Counted from the stretch's first letter, positions 32,694 through 39,761 are shown. The stretch: 60,524 bases of DNA from an uncultured Geobacter sp. (GCA_937886325.1 CALABV010000005.1:1-60524); one strand, 5' to 3'. Program-made: numbers and translations. The notes: generated from the letters alone by a model not told the origin.

Positions 32694-33250
32694 TCTACCC
32701 ACCCACCTACTTCTAAAATTTGTCGCAGTTTTTCGGCCTGAGCGTCCCGAGCGGCGGCCCAAGCGGCGGCCCGAGTGGTGGCCCAAGCGGCGGCCCGAGC
32801 GGCGGCCCAAGCGGCGTCCCGAGCGGCGTCCCGAGCGGTGGCCCAAGCGGCGTCCCGAGCGGCGTCCCGAGCGGTGGCCCAAGCGGCGTCCCGAGCGGCG
32901 GCCCAAGCGGCGTCCCGAGCGGCGGCCCGAGCGGCGGCCAACTCGCTATCCGTCGCTTGCCCTTCTGAATATCTCCATGCAACGTCGAGAGCATCTAAAC
33001 TCCTCTGGTCCTCCATGAGGTGCCGTACTCGCCGAGCACACCAAACCGCATATTTGCGCCATAAACGGTCATGTTCGGGCACTGTGCGCAAGGCCCATAG
33101 GGTGTCATCCAAGCCATTACTTTCCAAGATGGTCAGTAACGGGAGATCCTTGCTATCGGCCCTCTTCTTGCCGAGGTGCTTCAGGAGTGTTGCCCATCCT
33201 TCGGCACACGGTTTGTGCTCTCTTATCTTCTCCAATGTCGTGCAGATCAC
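32690..33250 (-). CDS. Imm-5-like protein with Ala-rich heptad repeats, 186 aa
   Basis: GTG at 33250 overlaps the previous TGA and has GGAGGGAG in front. N-terminal 105 residues are a conserved domain (CTTLEKIREHKPCAEGWATLL, LTILESNGLDDTLWALR, RLWRKYAVWCARRVRHLM). Residues about 115-170 are repeats of AAWAAARD type, forming amphipathic helices. The family occurs in phages and in toxin-immunity loci, but its job is not known. DNA of the repeat is itself a tandem array. Confidence 0.7.
   Translation of the reverse strand: MICTTLEKIREHKPCAEGWATLLKHLGKKRADSKDLPLLTILESNGLDDTLWALRTVPEHDRLWRKYAVWCARRVRHLMEDQRSLDALDVAWRYSEGQATDSELAAARAAARDAAWAAARDAAWATARDAARDAAWATARDAARDAAWAAARAAAWATTRAAAWAAARDAQAEKLRQILEVGGWVE
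32740..32945. repeat. GC-rich imperfect tandem array within the Ala-repeat gene
   Basis: About seventeen imperfect copies of a 12-base unit such as GCGGCCCAAGCG or GCGTCCCGAGCG. The array is open in at least five reading frames on both strands, which creates several spurious long ORFs. Repeat number is likely to vary between isolates. Confidence 0.85.
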
Positions 33251-33513
33251 TTTTTCTCCCTCCATTCCCTTTCCACTCTCGCCGTCAGCACTCTGTCGGC
33301 GTACTCAATGTGCATGGCCTCTTCATAACCGGTCCTCTGCATAATCTCGGCACGGTTGCGCTTGTTCAGTTCGCCTGTCGGGTCAGTCTGCTTTTCAATG
33401 GCCGCAACACAGGCGTGCATGAGCCACAGGACGACAATCAACAGCAGGAGCGACTTGATGGTGATGCCGATGACCGCCCAGGCCTCGTGGTTCTTCTCGT
33501 CGTAGTAGTTCAT
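33247..33513 (-). CDS. Single-pass membrane protein, 88 aa
   Basis: A hydrophobic segment AVIGITIKSLLLLIVVLWLMHACV at residues 13-36, then a charged helix. ATGA overlap with the gene upstream. Could be an i-spanin-like or exclusion protein; nothing in the sequence decides. Confidence 0.6.
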   Translation of the reverse strand: MNYYDEKNHEAWAVIGITIKSLLLLIVVLWLMHACVAAIEKQTDPTGELNKRNRAEIMQRTGYEEAMHIEYADRVLTARVEREWREKK

Positions 33514-33671
33514 GTCGGCTCTCCGTCCAAAACCTCTTTCATTCGCTCCTCAAGCCGCCGGAGGTGTTCAAGTTCTTCCCTTTCTTCCTCCAATTTCCTG
33601 GCGCCCATGATGAAGCAGATCAGGACGGCGGCCACGAACAGCAGTGCGAACAGAAGGCAAATGGTTCCCAT
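33510..33671 (-). CDS. Small membrane protein with coiled-coil tail, 53 aa
   Basis: ATG at 33671 after GGAGGTGACAC. Residues 3-22 are a membrane helix (ICLLFALLFVAAVLICFIM), followed by a Glu/Arg-rich coil. Overlaps the next gene in ATGA form. Confidence 0.55.
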   Translation of the reverse strand: MGTICLLFALLFVAAVLICFIMGARKLEEEREELEHLRRLEERMKEVLDGEPT

Positions 33672-33674
33672 GTG

Positions 33675-33818
33675 TCACCTCCACGAAAACGAAATTTTGT
33701 GATAGGGGATGGTCGGCAGGGTCAGGCGGGGCTTCTTCAGTACCCGCTGGCAGTCGTGACAGTAAAAAGGCTGGTCGGTCCATTCTCCGCATCGAACGCA
33801 TAAACGGTTTTTTCTCAT
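33675..33818 (-). CDS. Zinc-finger 47-aa protein
   Basis: ATG at 33818 in ATGA overlap with the previous gene. CVRCGEWTDQPFYCHDCQRVLKKP is a four-Cys zinc finger. No more can be said. Confidence 0.55.
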   Translation of the reverse strand: MRKNRLCVRCGEWTDQPFYCHDCQRVLKKPRLTLPTIPYHKISFSWR

Positions 33819-34000
33819 CTCTTCCCCCTCCCGTACTTCTCCTTCGCCCTCGCCAGTGCGGCCTTGCTGTGCTGTCTTCGCTCCTGCGGGGTCATCTTCG
33901 CCAACTGTTCGGACTGGAGAGAGACGACCGGCCCGACAAGGATCGTGAGAAGCCGGTTTTGTTCCTCCAGGAGTTCTATGATTCTTTCGTCGTTGCTCAT
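33815..34000 (-). CDS. Small helical 61-aa protein
   Basis: N-terminal helix DERIIELLEEQNRLLTILVG and C-terminal basic segment with ERRQHSKAALARAKEKYGRGKR. ATGA overlaps at both ends. Unknown function. Confidence 0.55.
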   Translation of the reverse strand: MSNDERIIELLEEQNRLLTILVGPVVSLQSEQLAKMTPQERRQHSKAALARAKEKYGRGKR

Positions 34001-34434
34001 TTCGTAATGTCCTCAAGCATCCCCATGACATGCCTTACGATTTCGTACTTCAGGGCTTCCAGTTCTCTTTTTTCGTCGACGGACAAGATGTTGTCAGACA
34101 TGAATTCCTTGTATTTGCGGGTCAGCTCTCCTAGGTGTTCGACAGTGGACACAATCGCCTCGTTGAACGACTCCGCGTCTATCTCTCCGAGTTCCGGAAT
34201 CCTGAACGCCACCCTGCCGCACGACGCTTCCAGGTGGTCGAGCAGGGCGAAATTCCCGGTCGCGTTCGTCAGCACCGTCACGTCACGTCCACGGAGGTGG
34301 CTTTCATCCAGACTTTCATTCGCGGCGTTGGCAAGGTAGGTGTATGATTTGCCCACCAGTTCCGCCAACTGCTTGGCCGGGACTTTGGAATCGAAAATCA
34401 CACTGTGAAGAGCGCCCTTGAATGTCTGAATCAT
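33997..34434 (-). CDS. CII-type phage regulatory protein, 145 aa
   Basis: Resembles the Phage_CP76/CII family: helical N-terminus with LAELVGKSYTYLANAANES, LRGRDVTVLTNATGNFALLDHLE, and a C-terminal helix. Such proteins bind DNA and set the lysis-lysogeny choice. It is the third gene from the early promoter, next to the repressor region. Confidence 0.75.
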   Translation of the reverse strand: MIQTFKGALHSVIFDSKVPAKQLAELVGKSYTYLANAANESLDESHLRGRDVTVLTNATGNFALLDHLEASCGRVAFRIPELGEIDAESFNEAIVSTVEHLGELTRKYKEFMSDNILSVDEKRELEALKYEIVRHVMGMLEDITK

Positions 34435-34462
34435 GGAAATTTCCCTTCGATTACACTGGTAA

Positions 34463-34627
34463 TTACTTCATCTTGGGTGCTACACAGATACCAATGGGGA
34501 GGTCGGGGATAACGTGGCCGCTGGCAGTGACCAGCATTCCCCTTTTCCAGTAAGGACAAAGTGCCGGCTCGCAGAATCGGCCGGAGATGTGGAATATGAG
34601 GGATTTTTGGAGTTGTTCGCCTGACAT
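34463..34627 (-). CDS. Small 54-aa protein
   Basis: ATG at 34627 behind a strong GGAGG. Mixed composition with two Cys and a hydrophobic C-terminal strand (HVIPDLPIGICVAPK). Unknown. It lies between the Arc-like regulator and the CII-like gene. Confidence 0.55.
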   Translation of the reverse strand: MSGEQLQKSLIFHISGRFCEPALCPYWKRGMLVTASGHVIPDLPIGICVAPKMK

Positions 34628-34652
34628 GGTGGTACCTCCTTCGCGGAGAACG

Positions 34653-34832
34653 TTAAGCTGCTTTTTTCACAATCTTGGTCGCGTCTCTCACCAGCACCTG
34701 CCGGCAGTATGTCGCGGTGCCCATGTGGCGCTGAAGCTTGGCCGCCTCAACGATTAGATCGCGGTCAGCTGGCGTCACCCTGATGCTGATGGTGGTGAAA
34801 ATTTCTTCTTTTAACTTAGGTTTCCGGCCCAC
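34653..34832 (-). CDS. Arc/ribbon-helix-helix-type regulator, 59 aa
   Basis: GTG at 34832 has AAAGGAGG at proper spacing; upstream codons would cross the operator region. IFTTISIRVTPADRDLIVEAAKLQR is a ribbon followed by a helix. First substantial gene of the leftward early transcript, so it is a likely Cro-like partner of the repressor. Confidence 0.6.
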   Translation of the reverse strand: MGRKPKLKEEIFTTISIRVTPADRDLIVEAAKLQRHMGTATYCRQVLVRDATKIVKKAA

Positions 34833-34929
34833 TTTGGCACCTCCTTTCTGTTGATTTTTGTAATAAATTGAATTAATATTCACCGATAAACTGTTATTTC
34901 CAGGGGTGAATATAGGGCTTATAGACGAC

Positions 34930-34971
34930 CTACTTGTCGGCATCCCGGTTAATCTTAGGGGTTGATTTCAT
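34930..34971 (-). CDS. Possible 13-aa leader peptide
   Basis: ATG at 34971 with GGAGG at ideal spacing and a TAG after 13 codons (MKSTPKINRDADK). It is the first open frame after the early leftward promoter. Could be a leader or merely a fortuitous ribosome site. Confidence 0.3.
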   Translation of the reverse strand: MKSTPKINRDADK

Positions 34972-35004
34972 GTTCGCCTCCGTGATTCGTTTTGTATGAT
35001 TCAA

Positions 35005-35033
35005 GTTATAATTCTGTTTTCGTATTTTGTAAA
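35005..35033 (-). promoter_or_regulatory. Early leftward promoter (PL-like)
   Basis: On the minus strand TTTACA and TATAAC have a 17-base spacer. The region between the repressor and the early genes is AT-rich and has repeats of TCGTATTT on the plus strand (near 35020 and 35049) that could be repressor operators. Confidence 0.65.
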
Positions 35034-35079
35034 GAGAATTTTTTCTTTTATCGTATTTATTTTTTTGGGTGGGGGTGCC

Positions 35080-35724
35080 ATGCTTGCCAACAACTTGGCT
35101 AATTTGATGGAAAAACAAGGTGTTAATGCTGTTGAGCTTTCAAAAAAATCGGGAGTGCCGCAGCCTCGAATATCAGAAATCACATCAGGGAAGACTGCCG
35201 ACCCCCGAATTTCCACACTTTCTAAACTGGCAAGTGCCTTGAATGTGCCGATTGAATCTCTTGTTGGCGAGCCGGAAGCAATAGCACTTGGCAAAGTAAA
35301 TTCTGATTACGTATTCATCCCCCGCTACGAGGTGCAGGCCAGCGCCGGAGGTGGGGCGGTGGTCCATAGCGAACAGATAGTAGACCACCTGGCATTCAAG
35401 CGGGAATGGGTTCAAAATGCTCTCGGAATCCCGCTGAACTCGCTTGCCCTCATAGGGGTTCGCGGCGACTCGATGGAGCCAACCCTTTCAAACGGAGACT
35501 TGATATTGATTGACCTTCGTGTTCAGCACATTGACGCGGACTCCATCTACGTGTTGCAACTGAACGGGTCTTTGCTGGTGAAGCGGGTCCAGCGCAATTT
35601 CGACGGAAGCATAGAGATTACAAGCGATAACCCCAGGTATCGTCCGAGTGTCTTGCAGGGCGAAGGGGCCGACAGCTTGGGGTTGATCGGGCGGGTGGTG
35701 TGGTGCGGGAGGAGGATGTGAGAG
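35080..35724 (+). CDS. CI-type repressor with S24 self-cleavage domain, 214 aa
   Basis: ATG at 35080 after a GGGGGTG; upstream codons lack a site. Residues 1-65 are an XRE-type HTH (LANLMEKQGVNAVELSKKSGVPQPRISEI). The C-terminal part is an S24/LexA-like peptidase with catalytic Ser131 in RGDSMEP and Lys168 in LLVKRVQR; the probable cleavage bond is Ala89-Gly90. It keeps the prophage silent and is inactivated on SOS. Orientation is opposite to the early operon. Confidence 0.88.
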
Positions 35725-35749
35725 ACGAAATTTTAAAAGGAGAGAACCA

Positions 35750-36115
35750 TTGAAAACTTTTCTGATGATATTGATACTGGCGGTTTTGGCCGGATGCCAC
35801 GACATCGAAACGGTTGACCTGACCAAGGGCGCAAGCAAGGTAAAAATATTCAGAAAAAACGATCCGCCACCATCGTGTGAGGAGATCCGCCCATTCTCCG
35901 CAGTCAGCGGAAGCGGTTGCGGTGCGTTTGGCGACGTGGGGAGCTACGAGGCGACTTACAACAGGTTCCGGAACATGGTTGACGAAATGGGAGGAAACGC
36001 CGGGTTGATAGAAAATGAGATCCCGCCACATCCGGCCCCCGGCTGCTACGTGAACGAGTACGTAATGAACGGGGTGGCCTACAAGTGCCCGGAGGAAGCG
36101 TTGACAAGAAAATGA
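35750..36115 (+). CDS. Lipoprotein (DUF4156-like), 121 aa
   Basis: TTG start after AAGGAGAG. Signal peptide MKTFLMILILAVLAGC with lipobox LAGC. The mature part resembles DUF4156: PSCEEIRPFSAVSGSG, GSYEATYNRFRNMVDEMGGNA, CYVNEYVMNGVAYKC. In lysogens such proteins may change the envelope (for example superinfection exclusion), which is inference. Lies just downstream of the repressor. Confidence 0.7.
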   Translation: MKTFLMILILAVLAGCHDIETVDLTKGASKVKIFRKNDPPPSCEEIRPFSAVSGSGCGAFGDVGSYEATYNRFRNMVDEMGGNAGLIENEIPPHPAPGCYVNEYVMNGVAYKCPEEALTRK

Positions 36116-36669
36116 CCCTCCCGTCCCTCAATACCCCTACTCCCTGCACCCTCCCCATAGAACTGCTGCCGGACATGCTGCTGGCAATCAGCTTCATGGA
36201 CGGACGGGGAGCGTACGCGAAACAGGCCGCAAACTTGGCCCGCAACGCCCCCTGGTACGCCTTCAGGGACGACATGCACATCTGCGCCTTCGGCAAGGAC
36301 ATCGAGGGCGCCATGAGGGCGCTGGCTATCCTGGATTACATCGGGCAGACGCGGGGGTGCCACTGCTACACCGGTTCGCCTATGCTGTGGGGTTCCGGCA
36401 GGGTGTCGAGCGTGCTGCGTTGCTACGCCTCCGCGCTCAACTGCGATCAGCGGGATGCCTGGTGCTACACCGTCCAGGGTGGGGTATTGGAATTTCTGGC
36501 AGGCTGGCCGATCCGCGAGCTGCCGTGCCGCCGCATCGTCGGGTACTACGCCTCGCATCAGGCGACATGGAAGGATGTCCCGTCTGAAATCCAGGCCGCC
36601 GCGGTCGAGGCCGGTATTGAATGGTGTCCCTGCTGGCGGGACAGAATCAGAGGGCTGGTGAAGGCGTGA
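36112..36669 (+). CDS. Hypothetical 185-aa protein between lipoprotein and integrase
   Basis: ATG overlaps the previous stop (ATGA). Aromatic and Cys-containing alpha/beta protein with PIELLPDMLLAISFMDGRGAY and an unusual number of Trp, His and Cys in the second half. It ends in a GTGA overlap with the integrase start, so it is co-translated. No known family. Confidence 0.6.
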   Translation: MTLPSLNTPTPCTLPIELLPDMLLAISFMDGRGAYAKQAANLARNAPWYAFRDDMHICAFGKDIEGAMRALAILDYIGQTRGCHCYTGSPMLWGSGRVSSVLRCYASALNCDQRDAWCYTVQGGVLEFLAGWPIRELPCRRIVGYYASHQATWKDVPSEIQAAAVEAGIEWCPCWRDRIRGLVKA

Positions 36670-37766
36670 GCGTTACCCCACACCCAAAATACCCCGGCTT
36701 CTGGATCATCCGCTGGTATCCCGAGGGGAGGAAGAAAGACCCGAAAACCGGGAAGCCGAGCAATAAGCGAGAGCGGATGATTTTCGAAGGCACCTATGCC
36801 GAGGCCCTGGCGCACTATGCGGACCTGCTGAAGACAGCGAAGGCCCCAACCGTGTCTCTGGCGCCGACACTGAGCGGCGCGTGGGAAGACTTTTGCACCT
36901 ACTACAAGAATCATGTCTCCGGAACCACGTACAACGACTACCTGAAGACGTGGGGCAAGCACCTGGAATCATTTTTCGGGGGATATCGGCCGGCACATCT
37001 GACGCAGGCCCTGGTAGAGAAATACAAAACTCTCCGCGCCTCGCAGAAGACCGTCAGGGGCGCTCCTCCGACGAAAAAGACCGTCACGAAGGAGTTGTGT
37101 TACATCTCGTCGATGTGCACCTGGATGGCGCGGCCGGAAATCAACAAGGCAAAACCCTTGCCCTTCAAGATCAAGGGCTATTCGGGGCGGCAGATAAAAG
37201 CCCCGCTCGCCCAAGTTCCGAGCCGCCGCGATGTGATAGTACTGCTCCGGAACACCGAGCGCGAGTACCGGCCGATTTTCCTGCTGTGCTATTATGGCGG
37301 TCTCCGAAAGAGCGAGGCGCTGATACTGAAGGGCGAGAATATAAACTTCTCCCAGGGGTACATGATTGTCTACGGCAAGGGAGGAAAAGAAAGGGTTGTA
37401 CCGATATTTCGAAAGCTTAGAGTGTATTTGCGAAAGCGTTACAAAAAGGGCCTGCTGTTCGTAAATCCGAAAACCAAGAAGGAATATGTGGACCTCAGAA
37501 AACCGTTGAAGCGAGCCGCAGAGAGGGCCGGGATTGACCAGCACGTATACATGCACCTGCTCAGGCACAGCTTCGGGACGCACTCGATTCAATCAGGAAT
37601 CGGCCTGCGAACGCTTCAGATGCTCATGGGGCACTCAAGTAGCCAGGTTACGGAGATATACACGACCCTGGCAGGGCAATATTTAGGCCAAGAAATTGAA
37701 AAGTTTGGTCGGGGCGCAATGCGCCATTCGAAACAACCGAAAAAGCCAAAGAAGCCAGTACCTTAG
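36666..37766 (+). CDS. int: Tyrosine site-specific integrase, 366 aa
   Basis: GTG start overlapping the previous stop. Catalytic residues are complete: Arg214 (GGLRKSEAL), His297 and Arg300 (HLLRHSFGTH), His323 (LMGHSS) and Tyr332 (TEIYTTL). N-terminal arm-binding part and a SAM-like core-binding domain precede (about residues 60-160). Catalyses recombination between attP, 17 bases downstream, and a tRNA-fMet attB. Confidence 0.92.
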   Translation: MSVTPHPKYPGFWIIRWYPEGRKKDPKTGKPSNKRERMIFEGTYAEALAHYADLLKTAKAPTVSLAPTLSGAWEDFCTYYKNHVSGTTYNDYLKTWGKHLESFFGGYRPAHLTQALVEKYKTLRASQKTVRGAPPTKKTVTKELCYISSMCTWMARPEINKAKPLPFKIKGYSGRQIKAPLAQVPSRRDVIVLLRNTEREYRPIFLLCYYGGLRKSEALILKGENINFSQGYMIVYGKGGKERVVPIFRKLRVYLRKRYKKGLLFVNPKTKKEYVDLRKPLKRAAERAGIDQHVYMHLLRHSFGTHSIQSGIGLRTLQMLMGHSSSQVTEIYTTLAGQYLGQEIEKFGRGAMRHSKQPKKPKKPVP

Positions 37767-37782
37767 AAATCTAGTCCGATAG

Positions 37783-37827
37783 CTCATAACCCGAAGGTCG
37801 AGGGTTCAAATCCCTCCCCCGCAACCA
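37783..37827 (+). other. attP core: 3' half of initiator tRNA-fMet
   Basis: Starts with the anticodon loop CTCATAA, continues CCCGAAGG, GGTTCAAATCC (T arm) and ends CCCCCGCAACCA. The three C after the loop and A before CCA are marks of initiator tRNA. The 5' half is absent, so this is not a tRNA gene. Integration here would rebuild the host tRNA 3' end. Confidence 0.85.
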
Positions 37828-37834
37828 TAAACAA

Positions 37835-37868
37835 CGGGAATCATTAAGTTATTTTTGATTCCCGTTTT
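37835..37868 (+). terminator. Intrinsic terminator after integrase and attP
   Basis: CGGGAATCA and TGATTCCCG form a 9-base stem, followed by TTTT. The weak TTGTTT on the opposite strand may let it act in both directions. Confidence 0.75.
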
Positions 37869-37877
37869 CATTTCCTG

Positions 37878-38010
37878 TGACGCATTTGCGCATTTTGACG
37901 CATTTTTCAGGGGGGGCGTCACTTGCCACCCCCGCACCCTTTTCCACCCTTCTTCTTTCCCATTCTGATCACCTCCTTTGTTCTGTGACTCATTTTTGGC
38001 GCACTTTTTT
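37878..38010 (+). repeat. Direct repeats, probable integrase arm-binding sites
   Basis: Five copies of about TGRCGCATTTTT: near 37878, 37887, 37896, 37986 and 37997. They lie in two groups spaced at about helical turns on the side of the core away from int, where a P' arm is expected. Confidence 0.6.
37919..37963 (-). CDS. Possible 14-aa micropeptide with perfect ribosome site
   Basis: ATG at 37963 and TGA at 37919 encode MGKKKGGKGCGGGK, basic and Gly-rich. The site upstream is AAGGAGGTGATC, the full complement of the 16S rRNA 3' end. It lies beyond the lysis terminator, inside the attP arm. Confidence 0.4.
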   Translation of the reverse strand: MGKKKGGKGCGGGK

Positions 38011-38015
38011 GGGAT

Positions 38016-38043
38016 AAAAAGGCCCGACAGGAGGCTGCCGGGC
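38016..38043 (-). terminator. Intrinsic terminator at the end of the late operon
   Basis: On the minus strand GCCCGGCAG-CCTC-CTGTCGGGC then TTTTT, 30 bases after the lysis lipoprotein stop. It separates the late genes from attP. Confidence 0.85.
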
Positions 38044-38072
38044 AATGACGTTGGAGGGTTGACGAGGAGGGG

Positions 38073-38246
38073 TTACGGCGCCGTCGAAACCGGGACCGTA
38101 TTGCCGCTTGGCGAGGCCGTCAGCGCCGGGTTAGAGGTCAATGTCTTGTCGGCGTTGACGCTCACAGTCCCCGCTTTTGGGGCCTGGATCTCGATGGTGG
38201 TACAGCTACACAACGGGACCATCAGCAGCAGTATCAGCTTTTTCAA
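38073..38246 (-). CDS. Small lipoprotein overlapping the holin-like gene, 57 aa
   Basis: TTG at 38246 preceded by AGGAGAAGGG. The frame lies in a different phase from the holin-like gene and overlaps its last 41 bases. MKKLILLLMVPLCSC has a lipobox (PLCSC), followed by a Thr/Ser/Pro-rich mature part of about 42 residues. Size, lipobox and place in a lysis cassette fit an o-spanin/Rz1-like protein. Confidence 0.6.
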   Translation of the reverse strand: MKKLILLLMVPLCSCTTIEIQAPKAGTVSVNADKTLTSNPALTASPSGNTVPVSTAP

Positions 38247-38430
38247 TTCCCTTCTCCTTTCTCAACCCTTTCGGGTCGAGTATGGCAACCATGATGCCCC
38301 CGATGGTCATCACTGCCAGCCGCGTTTCCGGGTCTGCCGGCATAGTAAGAATGCCCGACATCATCAATCCCCCCGCCGCTATCAGCGACAGCAGGATTAT
38401 CAGTTGTGCTATCTGAAACAAATTTTTCAC
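38206..38430 (-). CDS. Holin-like membrane protein, 74 aa
   Basis: GTG start after AAGGAG. Two hydrophobic segments: residues 5-28 (FQIAQLIILLSLIAAGGLMMSG) and 38-54. Short charged tail. Placement with the lytic transglycosylase and lipoprotein supports a holin, but the assignment rests on topology. Confidence 0.6.
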   Translation of the reverse strand: MKNLFQIAQLIILLSLIAAGGLMMSGILTMPADPETRLAVMTIGGIMVAILDPKGLRKEKGIEKADTAADGPVV

Positions 38431-38440
38431 GTTGGACTCC

Positions 38441-38866
38441 TTATGGCGCCGTAAGGACCGGGTCCTCTCCCGGCTCGCCGTTATTCTGCGACCAGGTTTT
38501 ACCGGCCAGGCGCACGCCGCAGTACCAGGTCCAGGCCCGAATGCGCCACATGCCGTCCTCGATGGCGATGTCGCGGAGCAGGCAATCGGCCTGCTCCTGG
38601 TGAGACCACGGCAGCAAGCCCATTTTCATGAGCTGATAGAGCGCGTCGTGCACCAGGGACGCCCGCAGGCTGCTTTTCGTGTCCACCGTCGGTCCGCTGG
38701 GCCCGTCCCATGCGTAGCGCTCTGAAATCGCCAGCACGCCGGTGCGGAGCAGGGAGACATAGCGGGTGATAATATCCTCGGCCGGGTAAATCCCGACATC
38801 ATGGAAATACGATTCGAGCAGCTCGTATTTGTATTTCGACAATTGGCGATAGGTGATCCGTTTCAT
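38441..38866 (-). CDS. DUF1353-type lysis-cassette protein, 141 aa
   Basis: ATG overlaps the previous stop by one base (TGATG). Core YAWDGPSGPTVDTKSSLRASLVHDALYQLM is the DUF1353 signature. The family sits beside endolysins in many phages; its action is not well defined, possibly a peptidase-like fold. Confidence 0.75.
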   Translation of the reverse strand: MKRITYRQLSKYKYELLESYFHDVGIYPAEDIITRYVSLLRTGVLAISERYAWDGPSGPTVDTKSSLRASLVHDALYQLMKMGLLPWSHQEQADCLLRDIAIEDGMWRIRAWTWYCGVRLAGKTWSQNNGEPGEDPVLTAP

Positions 38867-39342
38867 CACTTTCCCCCGGCCGCCTGACCCGCGTGCCACA
38901 TCACCCCATCGACGTATGGTTGGTTCACGTACCGTCCGTTTCGTTTTCTCGGGCTCCCCGCGTTGAACGCGGCGATCACCCCTTCCCAGCCGTATTCATC
39001 GAAGTATCGTGCCTTCAGTCTTTTCAGGTACCGGCATCCCCAGTACAAACCGATTTCCAAAACGAGCATATTCTGGAACGGGGCGGTGTAGCCCATCTCC
39101 CGCGCCGTCTGTCCCATTACCTGCATCGGCCCCCAGGAAGTTGCCCTGCCCTTACGCTCCTCCGTGCCGAGGCCGGGGATTTTCAGGATATACCGCTGGA
39201 AGAAACCGGGTTCATACCGCGGTTTGCGATTCGTCCACCCGCTGCTTTCCTGGCAGACGATACCGGCAACTATGGAGATGGGAAGTCCCGCATCAAGGGC
39301 GGCTTCCTGGACGGCCTTCAGTACATCAGGTGCTAGTTTCAT
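38866..39342 (-). CDS. Lytic transglycosylase endolysin, 158 aa
   Basis: ATG at 39342 after GGAGGCAAAAG. SLT fold: catalytic Glu32 in CQESSGW, then ATSWGPMQVMGQTAREMGY, VLEIGLYWGCRYLK and VIAAFNAGS, the order of Slt/gp144-like domains. Cleaves peptidoglycan glycan strands for lysis. No signal peptide, so it needs the holin. Confidence 0.85.
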   Translation of the reverse strand: MKLAPDVLKAVQEAALDAGLPISIVAGIVCQESSGWTNRKPRYEPGFFQRYILKIPGLGTEERKGRATSWGPMQVMGQTAREMGYTAPFQNMLVLEIGLYWGCRYLKRLKARYFDEYGWEGVIAAFNAGSPRKRNGRYVNQPYVDGVMWHAGQAAGGK

Positions 39343-39451
39343 CTTTTGCCTCCGCTCCCGGCGCCGGTGGATGACACAACCGACACACCATGTCTCCGGT
39401 ATGGGCTGATTTCCACCAATCAGTACCGCCACAGTTCCGGCATCGCTTCAC
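39326..39451 (-). CDS. Zinc-ribbon micro-protein, 41 aa
   Basis: GTG at 39451 overlaps the TGA of the previous gene. CRNCGGTDWWKSAHTGDMVCRLCHPP is a four-Cys zinc ribbon. Overlaps the endolysin start. The long ATG-started frame from 39574 is not the real one. Confidence 0.55.
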   Translation of the reverse strand: MKRCRNCGGTDWWKSAHTGDMVCRLCHPPAPGAEAKDETST

Positions 39452-39591
39452 ATTCCCCACGTTCCCGCCCGAAAATAATCCCGCGCCGACGGCTTCAGCA
39501 TGTCCGGATCCGGCCCGTCCGCGGGCGGCTCGTTGTTCGTGCAATCGTCGCAATTCTGACTGTTCAAGGGGCATCTGGTGTCACAGGGCAT
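39448..39591 (-). CDS. Cys-rich 47-aa protein
   Basis: ATG at 39591 after GGAGGCC. MPCDTRCPLNSQNCDDC has four Cys, then an acidic Pro-rich part and a Trp-containing end. Overlaps neighbours at both sides. Possibly a metal-binding accessory. Confidence 0.5.
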   Translation of the reverse strand: MPCDTRCPLNSQNCDDCTNNEPPADGPDPDMLKPSARDYFRAGTWGM

Positions 39592-39761
39592 TGCTGGCCT
39601 CCAGGGATCAATTTCAACGGGCTATTCATCTGCTCGCAGGTGTAGGTATTGATATGCGCCAGAGCCTCGGCTGTCGCTTTCCAGTGCTCAAGGGCTTCGG
39701 TCAATATCTCAATCTGGTTCTTCAGCTTCAGGTTCTCTTTTATCAGCAGGCTGCGTTCCAT
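39564..39761 (-). CDS. Small coiled-coil 65-aa protein
   Basis: N-terminal heptads (LLIKENLKLKNQIEILTEALEHW) give a coiled coil; two Cys near the end. Located in the lysis region; an i-spanin-like role cannot be shown because no membrane segment is seen. Confidence 0.5.
   Translation of the reverse strand: MERSLLIKENLKLKNQIEILTEALEHWKATAEALAHINTYTCEQMNSPLKLIPGGQQCPVTPDAP

Noticed and set aside
32740..32945. CRISPR array
   Set aside because: The units are 12 bases with no spacers and lie within a coding gene; it is a coding tandem repeat.
36666..37766. Integron-type integrase
   Set aside because: It is a tyrosine recombinase with its own attP and no sign of the IntI-specific insert, so it does not explain the attC-like hairpins.
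37783..37827. Complete tRNA-Met gene
   Set aside because: Only the anticodon loop to CCA is present; the 5' acceptor, D arm and 5' anticodon stem do not match, so this is an attachment core.
37806..38045. 79-aa minus frame across attP
   Set aside because: It crosses a terminator, the arm repeats and the attP core and has no ribosome site; only the 14-aa ORF has one.
39326..39574. 82-aa ATG-started zinc protein
   Set aside because: The N-terminal half overlaps a better-supported Cys-rich gene; the zinc ribbon itself starts at GTG 39451.
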